A stretch of 64,000 bases of DNA, from the NCBI GenBank assembly GCA_947474645.1, contig CANJJD010000005.1, forward strand, positions 1-64,000. Direction: 5' to 3'. The position numbers and the translations under genes were made by a program. Within the stretch, counting starts at the first letter, position 1. The number at the start of each line of letters is the position of its first letter. Below the pieces are notes generated by a model. That model was given only the letters and a program-made list of their open reading frames with translations. It searched no databases and had not been told where the DNA came from. This document shows positions 48,008-57,191 of the stretch, in pieces. This DNA is from Alphaproteobacteria bacterium (GTDB lineage: Bacteria > Pseudomonadota > Alphaproteobacteria > Micropepsales > Micropepsaceae).

Positions 48008-49921
48008 TTACAAGTTCACCTTGATCCCGCCATAGGCGCCGATGCCCGGGCGCAGAAAGCCATCGGGACTCTGATAAGCGGTATTGGTGACGTTCTCAAT
48101 CCGGCCGAACAGGCTCCAGGTGTCGGTCAGCCTGTAGCTGGCCGCCAGGTCCATGGTCACATAGTCCGGCTGCTTGCGGCGCGGAATGGAAAAATCCCGG
48201 TTGCCGTCAATTTGCGGGCCCACATACAGCAGGATCGCGTTCAACTGCAGGTCATCCATGGCCTGCCAGTCGGCGCCCAGGCTGGCCTTGTGGCGCGGCC
48301 GTCGCAGCAGCGCTGCCCTCGTCGAACCATCAATGCTGTCGGTATAGCTATAGTCGGCGCGGAAGGTCAGACCCTCGAGCGCCTTCCAGGCCATATAGGT
48401 TTCCACGCCTTGCGTGCGCGCCCGGCCGATATTGACGTTCTGGAACGTCGGCGCGGGACCGGAGGTGATCAGGTTGCGGATGTCGTTGCGGAACAAGGTC
48501 ACGCCACCCACCAGATTGTCGCCCAGGATTTTCTGGTCGAAACCGGCTTCATAGCCAACACTGCTTTCCGGCTTCAGGTCGGCATTGCCGCCAAAGGGGC
48601 CGAACAGTTGCTGCAAGGCGGGCGCCTTGAAGCCGCTGCCCGCGCTGGCGCGCAAGGTGGTGCCGGAGCTTTCGATTACCCAGGACGGAGCCATCCGCCA
48701 GGTCATCCGGTTGCCGAAGCGGCTATTGTCGTCGTCGCGTATGCTGAAGCTGTTGTGGAAACCGATGGGCAGGTCGGTCACCAGTTCGGCATAGCCGGCA
48801 TTGGTGGTGATGCCCTGCGACAGGGTGGTGGGGAAGCCGAACGAAAAGCCGCGATGCAGGGCATCGCGCGCGGTCTCGGCGCCCAGCACAAGCCTGTGGC
48901 CTTCCGCCAATTTCACATTGCCCTGCCAGTCCAGCTTGACGCGGTCGCCGCTGGTGCGGCCGTTGCCGTTGTTGGGATCCAGGGTGGCCAGGATGTTGCT
49001 GCCATAGGCAAAGCCCAGGGTCTGGTCGAGGCGGCCGTCCCACAGCACCAGATGCGCCGTGCCCCGCGTCTCATAGTTCAGGTTGGAGATACGGGTCTGC
49101 AGGCGCGACGGCGTGGAGGCAAAAGTAACGGGATTGAAGCTGTCGCCGGTGATGCGGCCGATGCTGTTGTAGTAACGCGCCGTCAGGCCGATGTCGAAAT
49201 TGTCGGTGACGTCATAGCCCAGCTTGGTGCTGACGGTGACATTGTCATAGGTATCGTCGTTGCGGACGACACCTGCGGGCAGCAGGTTCAGCGGCGTCAC
49301 CGGCGTGCCGCCGGAATGGAAATACTGCACCGTGGCGCGATAATGGAAATCGCCCGCTTGCCCGGACAGGGTTGCGACCTGGTTGGAGGTCTCGAACGAG
49401 CCGCCTTCCACGCTGCCGCGGAAGGACAGCGGGCCTTCGCCGCTCTGGGTGGTGATGTTGATCACGCCGGCGATGGCGTCCGAGCCATAGAGCGAGCCTT
49501 GCGGACCGCGCAGCACTTCCACCCGGGCAATGTCGCCGGCCAGGAACTTGGAAATGTCGATCGCGCCCGTGGGGGTGGAAGGATCGGCGATGTCGATGCC
49601 GTCCACCAGCACCTTGGTGTGGTTGGAATTGCTGCCGCGCATGAAGATCGCGGTCTGGCCGCCGGGGCCGCCAGTCTGCACGATGTTCAGGCCCGGCACT
49701 TCGCGCAGCACATCGGGCAAGGAACGGTCCTGGCGCTTTTCGATCTGGGCAGCGGTGATCACCGTGACGGTGCTGGCGACATCGGAAACCGGAGTCGGCA
49801 GGCGGGTGGCGCTGACCACCACCTTTTCATCGTTCAACTGGGGAAAGGTGAGTTGCGATTGCGCCAATGCCGGTGAAATCAGCGCGACAAGGGCGGTAGA
49901 GGTAAAGAGAATGGACTTCAT
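48008..49921 (-). CDS. btuB: TonB-dependent outer-membrane cobalamin receptor
   Basis: 637 residues: a signal peptide (ILFTSTALVALISPALA), a TonB-box-like EKVVVSATR at about 33-41, a plug domain (LPDVLREVPGLNIVQTGG, VEVLRGPQGSLYGSDAIAGV) and a 22-strand barrel ending in a C-terminal aromatic-rich strand (YGGIKVNL). It takes up vitamin B12 using TonB energy. Its leader is a cobalamin riboswitch, the common control of btuB. Confidence 0.93.
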   Translation of the reverse strand: MKSILFTSTALVALISPALAQSQLTFPQLNDEKVVVSATRLPTPVSDVASTVTVITAAQIEKRQDRSLPDVLREVPGLNIVQTGGPGGQTAIFMRGSNSNHTKVLVDGIDIADPSTPTGAIDISKFLAGDIARVEVLRGPQGSLYGSDAIAGVINITTQSGEGPLSFRGSVEGGSFETSNQVATLSGQAGDFHYRATVQYFHSGGTPVTPLNLLPAGVVRNDDTYDNVTVSTKLGYDVTDNFDIGLTARYYNSIGRITGDSFNPVTFASTPSRLQTRISNLNYETRGTAHLVLWDGRLDQTLGFAYGSNILATLDPNNGNGRTSGDRVKLDWQGNVKLAEGHRLVLGAETARDALHRGFSFGFPTTLSQGITTNAGYAELVTDLPIGFHNSFSIRDDDNSRFGNRMTWRMAPSWVIESSGTTLRASAGSGFKAPALQQLFGPFGGNADLKPESSVGYEAGFDQKILGDNLVGGVTLFRNDIRNLITSGPAPTFQNVNIGRARTQGVETYMAWKALEGLTFRADYSYTDSIDGSTRAALLRRPRHKASLGADWQAMDDLQLNAILLYVGPQIDGNRDFSIPRRKQPDYVTMDLAASYRLTDTWSLFGRIENVTNTAYQSPDGFLRPGIGAYGGIKVNL

Positions 49922-50067
49922 GAAACGTCTCCTGGCTCAGGAGGCGCTGCTTGCGGTATTTCAAAAGGGACATGGCCCCCGCGCGGCATGCGACTCCAAC
50001 TTTGTCGCCGCTGCGGTTCACCCCGCTGCACCCCGCCATCCCCGGCAGGCTACAAGACGACGGCGCA

Positions 50068-50240
50068 AGGCAGGTTTCCTGGCTAGCCGGATCAGCGCCC
50101 TCCGTTCGTCTTCCCAAGGCTTTGACACCTCAGTGACATGTGAACGGAAGGCTCACCGGCGACAGTTGCGGGGGCAGCTACGGTCTTTATTCCGGGGCGG
50201 TCCGGCTTTCGCCTAACGCCCCTTCCGTATTCCCTACACC
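50068..50240 (-). promoter_or_regulatory. Cobalamin riboswitch upstream of btuBFCD
   Basis: On the minus strand, GCTGCCCCCGCAACTGTCG gives the B12-box core, and GCTAGCCAGGAAACCTGCC gives the conserved 3' half of the riboswitch aptamer. GGGAATACGG near 50240 is the usual 5' end. The 146 bases between it and btuB hold the expression platform, where I could not identify a clear terminator. Bound cobalamin should silence the whole uptake operon. Confidence 0.92.
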
Positions 50241-50386
50241 TTGCACCTGCGCGGCTTATGACCCCCTACGGCCTGCCCCGTCAAGCTTCGCAAGTAGGTC
50301 GCGGTATCAGATGGGAAATTCGGCCACATTGCGCTTCCCGGGCCGACCCAAGTAATACATTTCGGCAAACTTGGGCCCTTCCGACC

Positions 50387-50959
50387 ATGAACTTCTTTCG
50401 CGCCACAGTCCTGCTGGCTGCCCTTGCCGCCACGACCCCGGCCCTGGCCTTCACCCCCTACACCACCCCGCTGACCTCCAGCGAGAAGAGCATCGAGTCC
50501 ATCGGCACCGGCATCGCCATCGCCCTGCCCGTTGTGGCGGGCGGCATCACGCTTCTGAAGCATGACCGGGTGGGATCGGCGCAATTGCTGGTGGAGAGTG
50601 TTCTGACCGTTGGCACCGTCTATGCGCTGAAGCAGATCGTGAAGGAACGCCGCCCCAATAACAGGGACTACAAATCCTTCCCCTCCGAGACCACGGCGCT
50701 GGCTGCTTCGGGCTCGTCCTTCTTGTGGGGACGTTACGGTTGGCAATATGGCTTGCCGGCCACTGCCCTCACCCAGTTCGTATCCTATAGCCGCATCCAG
50801 GCGCATCAGCATCGCTGGTACGACACATTGGCCAGCTCGGCCATCGCGGCGGGTTACAGCTATGTGCTGACCACGCCGTTCAAGCGCAAATACGATATCG
50901 ACACGACGATGGAAGCGGCGCCCGACGGCGCGCTGGTCCGCATGTCCTACCAGTGGTGA
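50387..50959 (+). CDS. PAP2-superfamily-like protein with altered second motif
   Basis: 190 residues with a signal peptide (MNFFRATVLLAALAATTPALA). Motif 1 is intact (K82-x6-R89-P90, KQIVKERRP) and so is motif 3 (S135-R136...H142...D146). Motif 2, normally PSGH, reads PSET (99-102), so the catalytic-cycle histidine is missing. Only short hydrophobic stretches are present (about 40-56, 70-82, 122-132). It may be an inactive relative or a lipid-binding protein. Confidence 0.7.
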   Translation: MNFFRATVLLAALAATTPALAFTPYTTPLTSSEKSIESIGTGIAIALPVVAGGITLLKHDRVGSAQLLVESVLTVGTVYALKQIVKERRPNNRDYKSFPSETTALAASGSSFLWGRYGWQYGLPATALTQFVSYSRIQAHQHRWYDTLASSAIAAGYSYVLTTPFKRKYDIDTTMEAAPDGALVRMSYQW

Positions 50960-50960
50960 A

Positions 50961-51914
50961 CTAGCCGGGCTGATTCTTGGCCCGTTTTTTCCACTTGTAG
51001 AAAGCCAGCGAGTTTTTCCAGAAAAACTTCTCCGCCTCTTCCCGCGTGCGGGTGGCGAAGTAGGCGCGCGAGATGTCCACGATCTGGGCCGGCGTGGCGG
51101 TGCCCCAGCTATTGGGCCAGTCCGTGCCGAACACCACCCGGTCGGCGCCGAAGATCGCCATCAACTGATCCAGTTTCGCCTTGTGGGCGGCAAGCCCGCG
51201 CAACGGGCTGCTGCGGTGATCGATCTCCGACAGCTTGGCGTAGATCTTCGGCCGGCCGTGGATTTCCTTCAGCACCGCGTCATAGCCGGGCCGCTGGGCC
51301 GGGGTGGGATCGAAGGACGGCAGGTGATCCAGCATGATGCGCAGGGATGGTATCTTGTCGTTGATCTTCACCATCGCCTGCATCAGCTCAACATCGGGAT
51401 TGGCGGTGTCCATCACCAGGCCGGCATCGGCGACGCGCCTCAAGCCGTCCATGAACTTCGGATCATTGACCTGTTTGGTGACGTCGCGGTTCCAGATCTT
51501 GCCGCAGCGGATGCCCAAAAACAGCGGGTCCTTGCGGAAGCGGTTGAAGGCGTCCGCGAAATCCGGCTTTTCCGGCTCCAGGTCACCCACCGTGCCGACG
51601 AACATGGTGTCGGTGTGCATTTGCTCCAGCACCCACAGATTGTCCTCGATCCAGGGACTGGCCTCCAGCTCGATGGCGCCCACGATGTTCAGCGGCGTGG
51701 CGTAGCTGCGGAAGGTGGACGGCAGCGCCACGCCGTTCTTCTCCTTGGCCCATTCGGGCGAGCCGGCATAGGGCACGCCCTGCGGCCGGCGGGAATCGAA
51801 CAGATGGACATGGGTGTCGATGATGGGAATGTCGGCCAACGGCGAGGCCGCCTGTGCGATACCGGCCCAGAATGCCGACGCGGCAGCGCCTGCCATAAAA
51901 TCACGACGTTGCAT
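50961..51914 (-). CDS. Tat-exported amidohydrolase-2 family hydrolase
   Basis: 317 residues. A twin-arginine signal (MQRRDFMAGAAASAFWAGIA) precedes a TIM-barrel metal-dependent hydrolase: IIDTHVHLFD (metal His pair), IMLDHLPSFDP, and FGTDWPNSW (active-site Asp). Members of this family open lactones such as pyrone-dicarboxylate or fuconolactone. It begins 13 bases downstream of the MFS gene's stop and lies close to three lactonases, suggesting a lactone or sugar-acid theme. Confidence 0.85.
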   Translation of the reverse strand: MQRRDFMAGAAASAFWAGIAQAASPLADIPIIDTHVHLFDSRRPQGVPYAGSPEWAKEKNGVALPSTFRSYATPLNIVGAIELEASPWIEDNLWVLEQMHTDTMFVGTVGDLEPEKPDFADAFNRFRKDPLFLGIRCGKIWNRDVTKQVNDPKFMDGLRRVADAGLVMDTANPDVELMQAMVKINDKIPSLRIMLDHLPSFDPTPAQRPGYDAVLKEIHGRPKIYAKLSEIDHRSSPLRGLAAHKAKLDQLMAIFGADRVVFGTDWPNSWGTATPAQIVDISRAYFATRTREEAEKFFWKNSLAFYKWKKRAKNQPG

Positions 51915-51927
51915 CGTCCTTCTCCTC

Positions 51928-53328
51928 TTACTCGCTTGCAGGGGCAGCGCGCCCCATCTCGGCGTTATGGGCTTCCGGCCCCAGGAACATCATGGTTGCG
52001 ATCAGCAGCGCCGCAAAACAGGCCACCACCGCCAGGGCGATAGAATAATTGCCTTCCGAAGCCGTTCCGAACGGCAGCATCGCCTGCCAGTTTACATTTT
52101 CCGCCAGCTTGGCCTGGAACACGGCATTGACCGAGGCGAGCAAGTTGCCGAGCTGATAGACGGTGCCGGCAAAGGTGCCGCGCACGCTGGACGGCGACAA
52201 TTCGTTGAGATGCACCGGCACCACGCCCCAGGCGCCCTGCACGCAGATCTGCATCAGGAAGGCGCCCGCCGCCAGGGTTATCGCCGTGGAGGCATAGGCC
52301 CAGAAATAGATCACCGGCAGCGCCAGCAGCGCCACCATGATCACCGTCCTGCGCCGTCCGAAACTCTGGCTGAGGGAGGCAAAGGTCAGGCCGCCCACGA
52401 TGGCGCCCACATTCAGGACCACGGTGATGAAGGTCACTGTGGCGTCGTCGAAATGATGCTGCACGCGCAGGAAGGTGGGATAGAGGTCCTGGGTGCCGTG
52501 GCTGAAGAAGTTGAAGCCCGTCATCAGGACGATGGCATAAACCGCCAGCTTCCAGTGCTTGCGGATGAAAGGCGTCACCAAAGCCGCCACCACCAGCACC
52601 GGCACCACGCCCGCGGCCAGGTAAAGCAGGCCGTCTTCGCGGCCGAACTTCTCCAGCACCGTCAGCATGATGGACAGTACCACCAGCACGCCGGCCAGAT
52701 GGATCAGGTGCTTGGACAGCCTGGTGTTGGCGGGGCGATGGAAGGACGGCGACTCCGGCACCTTCAGATAGATATAGGCCGCCAGCATAAGGCCCGGGAT
52801 CAGGCCCGCCATGAACATTCCGCGCCAGCCGAAGCTCGCATAGATGGCGCCGAACACCAGCGACGCCACCAGGTAGCCGGACGGATAGCCCGATTGCAGC
52901 AAGCCGGAGACAAAGCCGCGCGACTTGGTCTGCACCGTTTCCATCGCCAGGGAGGCGCCGATGCCCCAGATGCCGCCCATCGCCACGCCGAAAAAGGCGC
53001 GGATCACCAGGAACATGTAGAGGTTGGGGGCGAAAGCGGTGGCGAAACCGAACAGCGAATACAGAATGATGTTCAGGATCAGGATGGGGCGTCGGCCATA
53101 ATCATCGGCCAGGCGCCCGAACAGGAAGGCGCCCAGCGGGCGGACCGCCAGGGTCACGGTCAGGGCCAGGGCGATGGCCGGAATCGTGACGTCGAACTGC
53201 TTGGCGATGTCGGGCATCACAAAGGTCAGGACGAAGAAGTCGAAAGCATCCAGCGTCCAGCCCAGATAGGCGGCGGCGACCACGTTTTTCTGGGCGCCCG
53301 TCCATCCCTTGAGTGCATTCAACGCCAT
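51928..53328 (-). CDS. MFS transporter of the sugar-acid/organic-acid (SHS-like) type
   Basis: 466 residues from the ATG at 53328, with 12 hydrophobic segments. The N-terminal GWTLDAFDFFVLTFVMPDIA and the loop 2-3 motif GRLADDYGRRP mark a proton-coupled MFS porter of the SHS/lactate-sialate type. A long cytoplasmic loop lies at about 215-230. It is transcribed with the amidohydrolase and the lactonase genes upstream on the same strand. Confidence 0.88.
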   Translation of the reverse strand: MALNALKGWTGAQKNVVAAAYLGWTLDAFDFFVLTFVMPDIAKQFDVTIPAIALALTVTLAVRPLGAFLFGRLADDYGRRPILILNIILYSLFGFATAFAPNLYMFLVIRAFFGVAMGGIWGIGASLAMETVQTKSRGFVSGLLQSGYPSGYLVASLVFGAIYASFGWRGMFMAGLIPGLMLAAYIYLKVPESPSFHRPANTRLSKHLIHLAGVLVVLSIMLTVLEKFGREDGLLYLAAGVVPVLVVAALVTPFIRKHWKLAVYAIVLMTGFNFFSHGTQDLYPTFLRVQHHFDDATVTFITVVLNVGAIVGGLTFASLSQSFGRRRTVIMVALLALPVIYFWAYASTAITLAAGAFLMQICVQGAWGVVPVHLNELSPSSVRGTFAGTVYQLGNLLASVNAVFQAKLAENVNWQAMLPFGTASEGNYSIALAVVACFAALLIATMMFLGPEAHNAEMGRAAPASE

Positions 53329-53416
53329 GTCCACCCTTGCCAGCTTGCCCGCGAGTATGCCGGGGCGCGCGGATTGAGCAACCTCCAACCCCCTGCCGCG
53401 CCGCAGCAATCTTCCC

Positions 53417-54580
53417 TCAGTTGGGCAGGAACACCATCACCGCGGGCGAACCCAGCGCCATGACATTGCCCGTCGGTTGCGGCACGCCCCTCGCCCCGAT
53501 GCGGAAGGTGACGACGTTGTGACCGCCCTGGTTCAGCGAATAGAGAAACTTGCCATTGGGATGCAGCGCCAGACTGCGCGGATTGTTGGCGCCGGTATGG
53601 GTGTTGGCGATGCGGGCGATGCCGTTCCTGCCCGCAACGATGGTGGCAATGGAATCCTGGGTCCTGTTGGCGGCATACAGATGCGAGCCCGACTTGTTGA
53701 TCAGCAATTCCGAGGTGGTGTTGCTGCCCTGATAGCCATCCGGCGGGGTGAAGATGCTTGGCCCCCGTTCCGTCAGCACGCCGTCCTTGAAATCATAGGC
53801 CTGCAACCGCGAGTCCTGTTCCTGGAGCTGGTAGAGGATCTTGCCGTCGGGACTGAAGACGAAATGGCGCGGCGCCGAACCGGGCAGCGACTTGGCCACC
53901 GACACCTGGTGCAGCTTGCCGGCATCATCCAGGGTCCAGACAAAAATCAGGTCGCGCCCGGCATCGTCACCGATGACATATTTTCCCGACGGGTCCATGC
54001 CGATCATGTGGCCATGGCTGCCGCTGTGATCGCTGACGGCGAACTGGCCGGGTTGGGTGTCGGCGGCGGTGGCGGGATTGAGCGGCCCGTCCGGTTTCAC
54101 CTGGTCGCTGACCTCGCCCAGGCTGCCATCGGCATTGATCCGGATCACTGCAAAGCTGCCGCCGGAATAATTCGCCACCAGCGCGAACTTGCCCGTGCGG
54201 TCAATCTCGATATAGGCGGGGCCGGCGGCGCCCGAACTGGCGGTGTTCAACGGCTTCAGTTCGCCGCTGGCGGCGTCCACCGCAAAAGCGCTGACCGATC
54301 CCGCGCGCTGGCCGCCATAATCCTGGATCTCGCCATTGGCATAGAGAAAGCGGTGGTCGGGCGAAAAGGCGATCCAGGACGGCGAACTCACCCGCGCCAC
54401 CAGGCGCGAATTGGAGACCGCGCCGCTGGCGTCGTCGATATCCACCAGATAGATGCCCTCACCGCGACTGGTGCCGCCCGTATAGGTGCCGATATAGGCG
54501 CGGCCGGCTTGCGCCGCGCTGACACAGCCAAGCATCGCCGCGAATGTCAGCGCCGCAGTCCGAAACATCTTGCTCAACAC
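53417..54580 (-). CDS. Secreted beta-propeller lactonase (copy 1 of three in tandem)
   Basis: 387 residues with a signal peptide (AALTFAAMLGCVSAAQA). The mature start RAYIGTYTGG and repeated blades (FSPDHRFLYANGE, SGKFALVANYSGGSFAV, FVFSPDGKILYQLQEQ, LALHPNGKFLYSLNQGG) match the lactonase/6-phosphogluconolactonase seven-bladed propeller. Export to the periplasm argues against cytosolic 6-phosphogluconolactone as the substrate. It is the most diverged of the three copies (it lacks the NSVDP-type insertion). Confidence 0.85.
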   Translation of the reverse strand: MLSKMFRTAALTFAAMLGCVSAAQAGRAYIGTYTGGTSRGEGIYLVDIDDASGAVSNSRLVARVSSPSWIAFSPDHRFLYANGEIQDYGGQRAGSVSAFAVDAASGELKPLNTASSGAAGPAYIEIDRTGKFALVANYSGGSFAVIRINADGSLGEVSDQVKPDGPLNPATAADTQPGQFAVSDHSGSHGHMIGMDPSGKYVIGDDAGRDLIFVWTLDDAGKLHQVSVAKSLPGSAPRHFVFSPDGKILYQLQEQDSRLQAYDFKDGVLTERGPSIFTPPDGYQGSNTTSELLINKSGSHLYAANRTQDSIATIVAGRNGIARIANTHTGANNPRSLALHPNGKFLYSLNQGGHNVVTFRIGARGVPQPTGNVMALGSPAVMVFLPN

Positions 54581-54589
54581 ATTTACTCC

Positions 54590-55783
54590 TTAAGGAAGGA
54601 ACACCATCGCCGCCGGGGCGCCGACCGCCAGGTACTTGCCGATCGATTTCGGCACACCATTGGCGTCCAGGCGGAAGGTGACAAGATTGTCGCCGCGCTG
54701 GTTCAGCGAATAGAAATACTTGCCGCTGGGATCGATGGCCAGGGTGCGCGGAATGGTGCCTTCGGTAGGGGTGTTGGCGATCCGCTTGATGCCGCCATCG
54801 CTTGCGATGGTGAAGGTCGCGATGGAGTCATGATTGCGGTTGGCGGCATAAAGATGCTTGCCCGCCTTGTCGATCAGCAGCTCCGAAGTGGTGTTGCCGC
54901 CCTGGAAGCCGTCCGGCAAGGTCGAAACCGACGCGCCCTTGGGCGTCAGCTTGCCGCCGGCGAAGCCGTAAACCTGGATGCGCGAATTCTGCTCGTGCAA
55001 AACAAACAGCGTCTTGCCGTCCGGCGCGAAAGCAAAATGGCGCGGGCCCGAGCCCGGCACCGACTTGGTGACCGAGACCTGGTTCAACTTGCCGGTGCCG
55101 GTATCCAGCTTCCAGACAAAGAGCTGGTCGCGGCCGGCATCGGCGCCCAGGATATACTGGCCGCTGGGATCGGGCAGGATCATGTGGCCTCTGGAGCCAT
55201 GCGGTAGCTTGTCGCCGTACATGCCCACAGGACGGTCGGCCGCCTGATAGACGCCCATCGGCCCGGTGGGCTTCACGATATCGGTGGTCGCGCCCAGGCT
55301 GCCATCGGGCTTGATGCGGGTCACCGAAAAGGTGCCGCCGGTATAGTTGGCGGTCAGCAGGAACTTGCCCGACGGATCGGGCACGATGTAGCAGGGAATG
55401 GCGCCGCCGGAATCCACCACATTGAGTTTCCTGAGCGCGCCGGTGGCGGCATTCACCGCATAGGCAGTGATCGAACCGCTCTTGTTGGCGCCATAGGTGT
55501 CGATCTCATTCACCGCATAGAGAAACTTGTGGTCGGCCGACAGGGTGAACCAGGACGGCGACTGATCCTTGGCCACCAGCTTGAGGCCCGACGGCACGCC
55601 CGTCGCGTCATCCACATTCACCAAATAGATGCCTTCGCCATGACCATTGGCGTAAGCGGTCGGGTCCGCCAGGTTGGGCGTATAGGTGCCGATATAGGCG
55701 CGCGCGGCATACGCTGTATTGGCGCCGCCCAGGGCCGCGGCCAAAGCCGCGACAGCTACCGTGGTACGAAAAGACTTCATCAC
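54590..55783 (-). CDS. Secreted beta-propeller lactonase (copy 2 of three in tandem)
   Basis: 397 residues with a signal peptide (TTVAVAALAAALGGANTAYA), then RAYIGTYTPNLADPTAYANG. Blades contain LSADHKFLYAVNEIDTYG, PDPSGKFLLTANYTGGTFSV, FAFAPDGKTLFVLHEQN and LAIDPSGKYFYSLNQRGD. It is closely related to copy 3 (shared GAN/YGxxKSGSxTAYAV segments), so the two are recent duplicates. It begins nine bases after copy 1 ends, reading on the minus strand. Confidence 0.87.
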   Translation of the reverse strand: MMKSFRTTVAVAALAAALGGANTAYAARAYIGTYTPNLADPTAYANGHGEGIYLVNVDDATGVPSGLKLVAKDQSPSWFTLSADHKFLYAVNEIDTYGANKSGSITAYAVNAATGALRKLNVVDSGGAIPCYIVPDPSGKFLLTANYTGGTFSVTRIKPDGSLGATTDIVKPTGPMGVYQAADRPVGMYGDKLPHGSRGHMILPDPSGQYILGADAGRDQLFVWKLDTGTGKLNQVSVTKSVPGSGPRHFAFAPDGKTLFVLHEQNSRIQVYGFAGGKLTPKGASVSTLPDGFQGGNTTSELLIDKAGKHLYAANRNHDSIATFTIASDGGIKRIANTPTEGTIPRTLAIDPSGKYFYSLNQRGDNLVTFRLDANGVPKSIGKYLAVGAPAAMVFLP

Positions 55784-55809
55784 CTTGTTCCTTTATGAAC
55801 TCATTGGCC

Positions 55810-56991
55810 TTACGGAAGGAAAACCATCATGGCTGGAGCGCTCACCGCCAGAAACTTGCCGGTGAAGCGCGGCACGCCATTGGGCTGAAGGCGGAAGCTG
55901 GCGATACTGTCGGCCCGCAGGTTCAGCGAATAGAGGAACTTGCCGCTGGGATCGATGATCAGACTGCGCGGGTGTTCGCCCTCGGTCGCGGTGTTGGCCA
56001 GTTTGGTCGCAATGCCGCCCGCGCCCACCGCAAAGGTGGCGATGGAGTTATGGGTGCGGTTGGCGGAATAGACATTCTTGCCGCTGGCGGAGACCTGCAG
56101 GTTCGACGCCGAGCCACTGCCTTGATAGCCGTCCGGCATGGCCGAGATGCTCTGCCCCTTTGGCGTCAGCTTGCCATTGGTGAAGTCATAGGTCGTCAAG
56201 CGGATATTGAATTCCCCGATCTGGTAGAGCGTCTTGCCGTCGGGCGAGAAGCCGAAATGGCGCGGCGCCGAACCGGCCAGCGCGGCGGTGACCGAGACTT
56301 CCTTCAGCTTGCCGGCGGTGGTGTCGAGCCGCCAGACGAAAATCTTGTCGCGGCCGGCATCGTCGCCCACCACATACTGGCCCGATGGATCGGTGGCGAT
56401 CATGTGACCGCGAGTGATGCGCTTGGGCTCGGACCGCGTCTGCCCCGGCGGCGCGTCCACGGCGCTGGCGGAGTTGGTCGGCCCGCCCGGCTTCACCACA
56501 TCACTGGCTTCTCCCAGGCTGCCATCCGCCTTGATCGGGAGGACCGAAAAACTTCCGCCGACATAATTGGCGACCAGGGCGAACTTTCCGGAGGGATGGA
56601 CACTGATAAAGCAGGGAATGGAGCCGCCGGAATCCACCGTATTGAGTTTCCTCAGCGCGCCGCTCCTGGCATCCACCGCATAGGCGGTGACCGAACCGCT
56701 TTTGTTGGGGCCATAGGTGCTGATCTCATTGACCGTGTAGAGAAACTTGCGGTCGGCCGACAGTGCGAGGTGGGACGGCGACCGATCCTTGGCCACCAGC
56801 TTGAGGCCTGACATCGCGCCGGTGGCATCGTCGACATTCACAAGATAAATGCCTTGGCCATTGCCATTGTCGTAAGCATGCGGATCCACCGAGTTGGGCG
56901 TATAGGTGCCGATATAAGCGCGGCCCGCCTCAGCGCCCGTGGCCGAGGCCAGGACAGCGGCAACCGCGACGGAGGTGGCCAAGGCTTTCAT
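55810..56991 (-). CDS. Secreted beta-propeller lactonase (copy 3 of three in tandem)
   Basis: 393 residues, signal peptide ATSVAVAAVLASATGAEA, then RAYIGTYTPNSVDPHAYDNG. Blades include LSADRKFLYTVNEISTYG, VHPSGKFALVANYVGGSFSV, FGFSPDGKTLYQIGEFN and IIDPSGKFLYSLNLRAD. It stands first in the minus-strand series, so it is the likely operon head, with a 200-base leader shared divergently with trpG. The natural substrate is unknown. Confidence 0.87.
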   Translation of the reverse strand: MKALATSVAVAAVLASATGAEAGRAYIGTYTPNSVDPHAYDNGNGQGIYLVNVDDATGAMSGLKLVAKDRSPSHLALSADRKFLYTVNEISTYGPNKSGSVTAYAVDARSGALRKLNTVDSGGSIPCFISVHPSGKFALVANYVGGSFSVLPIKADGSLGEASDVVKPGGPTNSASAVDAPPGQTRSEPKRITRGHMIATDPSGQYVVGDDAGRDKIFVWRLDTTAGKLKEVSVTAALAGSAPRHFGFSPDGKTLYQIGEFNIRLTTYDFTNGKLTPKGQSISAMPDGYQGSGSASNLQVSASGKNVYSANRTHNSIATFAVGAGGIATKLANTATEGEHPRSLIIDPSGKFLYSLNLRADSIASFRLQPNGVPRFTGKFLAVSAPAMMVFLP

Positions 56992-57191
56992 ACAAGTCTT
57001 CCTTTCAGATCCGGCGGCGAGGACGCAAGGAGCCGTTTGCCAGAACCCGTTCCCCGCCCGTTTCTTCTTGTTTATGGGCGATTCCTAGCATGGGTGCGCA
57101 TGGACAAGAATAGGGCCGCCCACCCATTCCCGGCTTGTGCAAGCGCAGCAAATTTCGGCTATAACCCAAGCCTTCCAACGCGGGTTCGCCG
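56992..57191. other. Divergent intergenic region between the lactonases and trpG
   Basis: Two hundred bases with no gene seen. A CTATAAC sequence at about 57159-57165 could be a -10 element for trpG. No trp leader peptide with Trp codons and no attenuator hairpin were found. Confidence 0.4.

Noticed and set aside
57000..57191. Trp leader peptide/attenuator before trpG
   Set aside because: No short frame with tandem Trp codons and no terminator/antiterminator pair were found.
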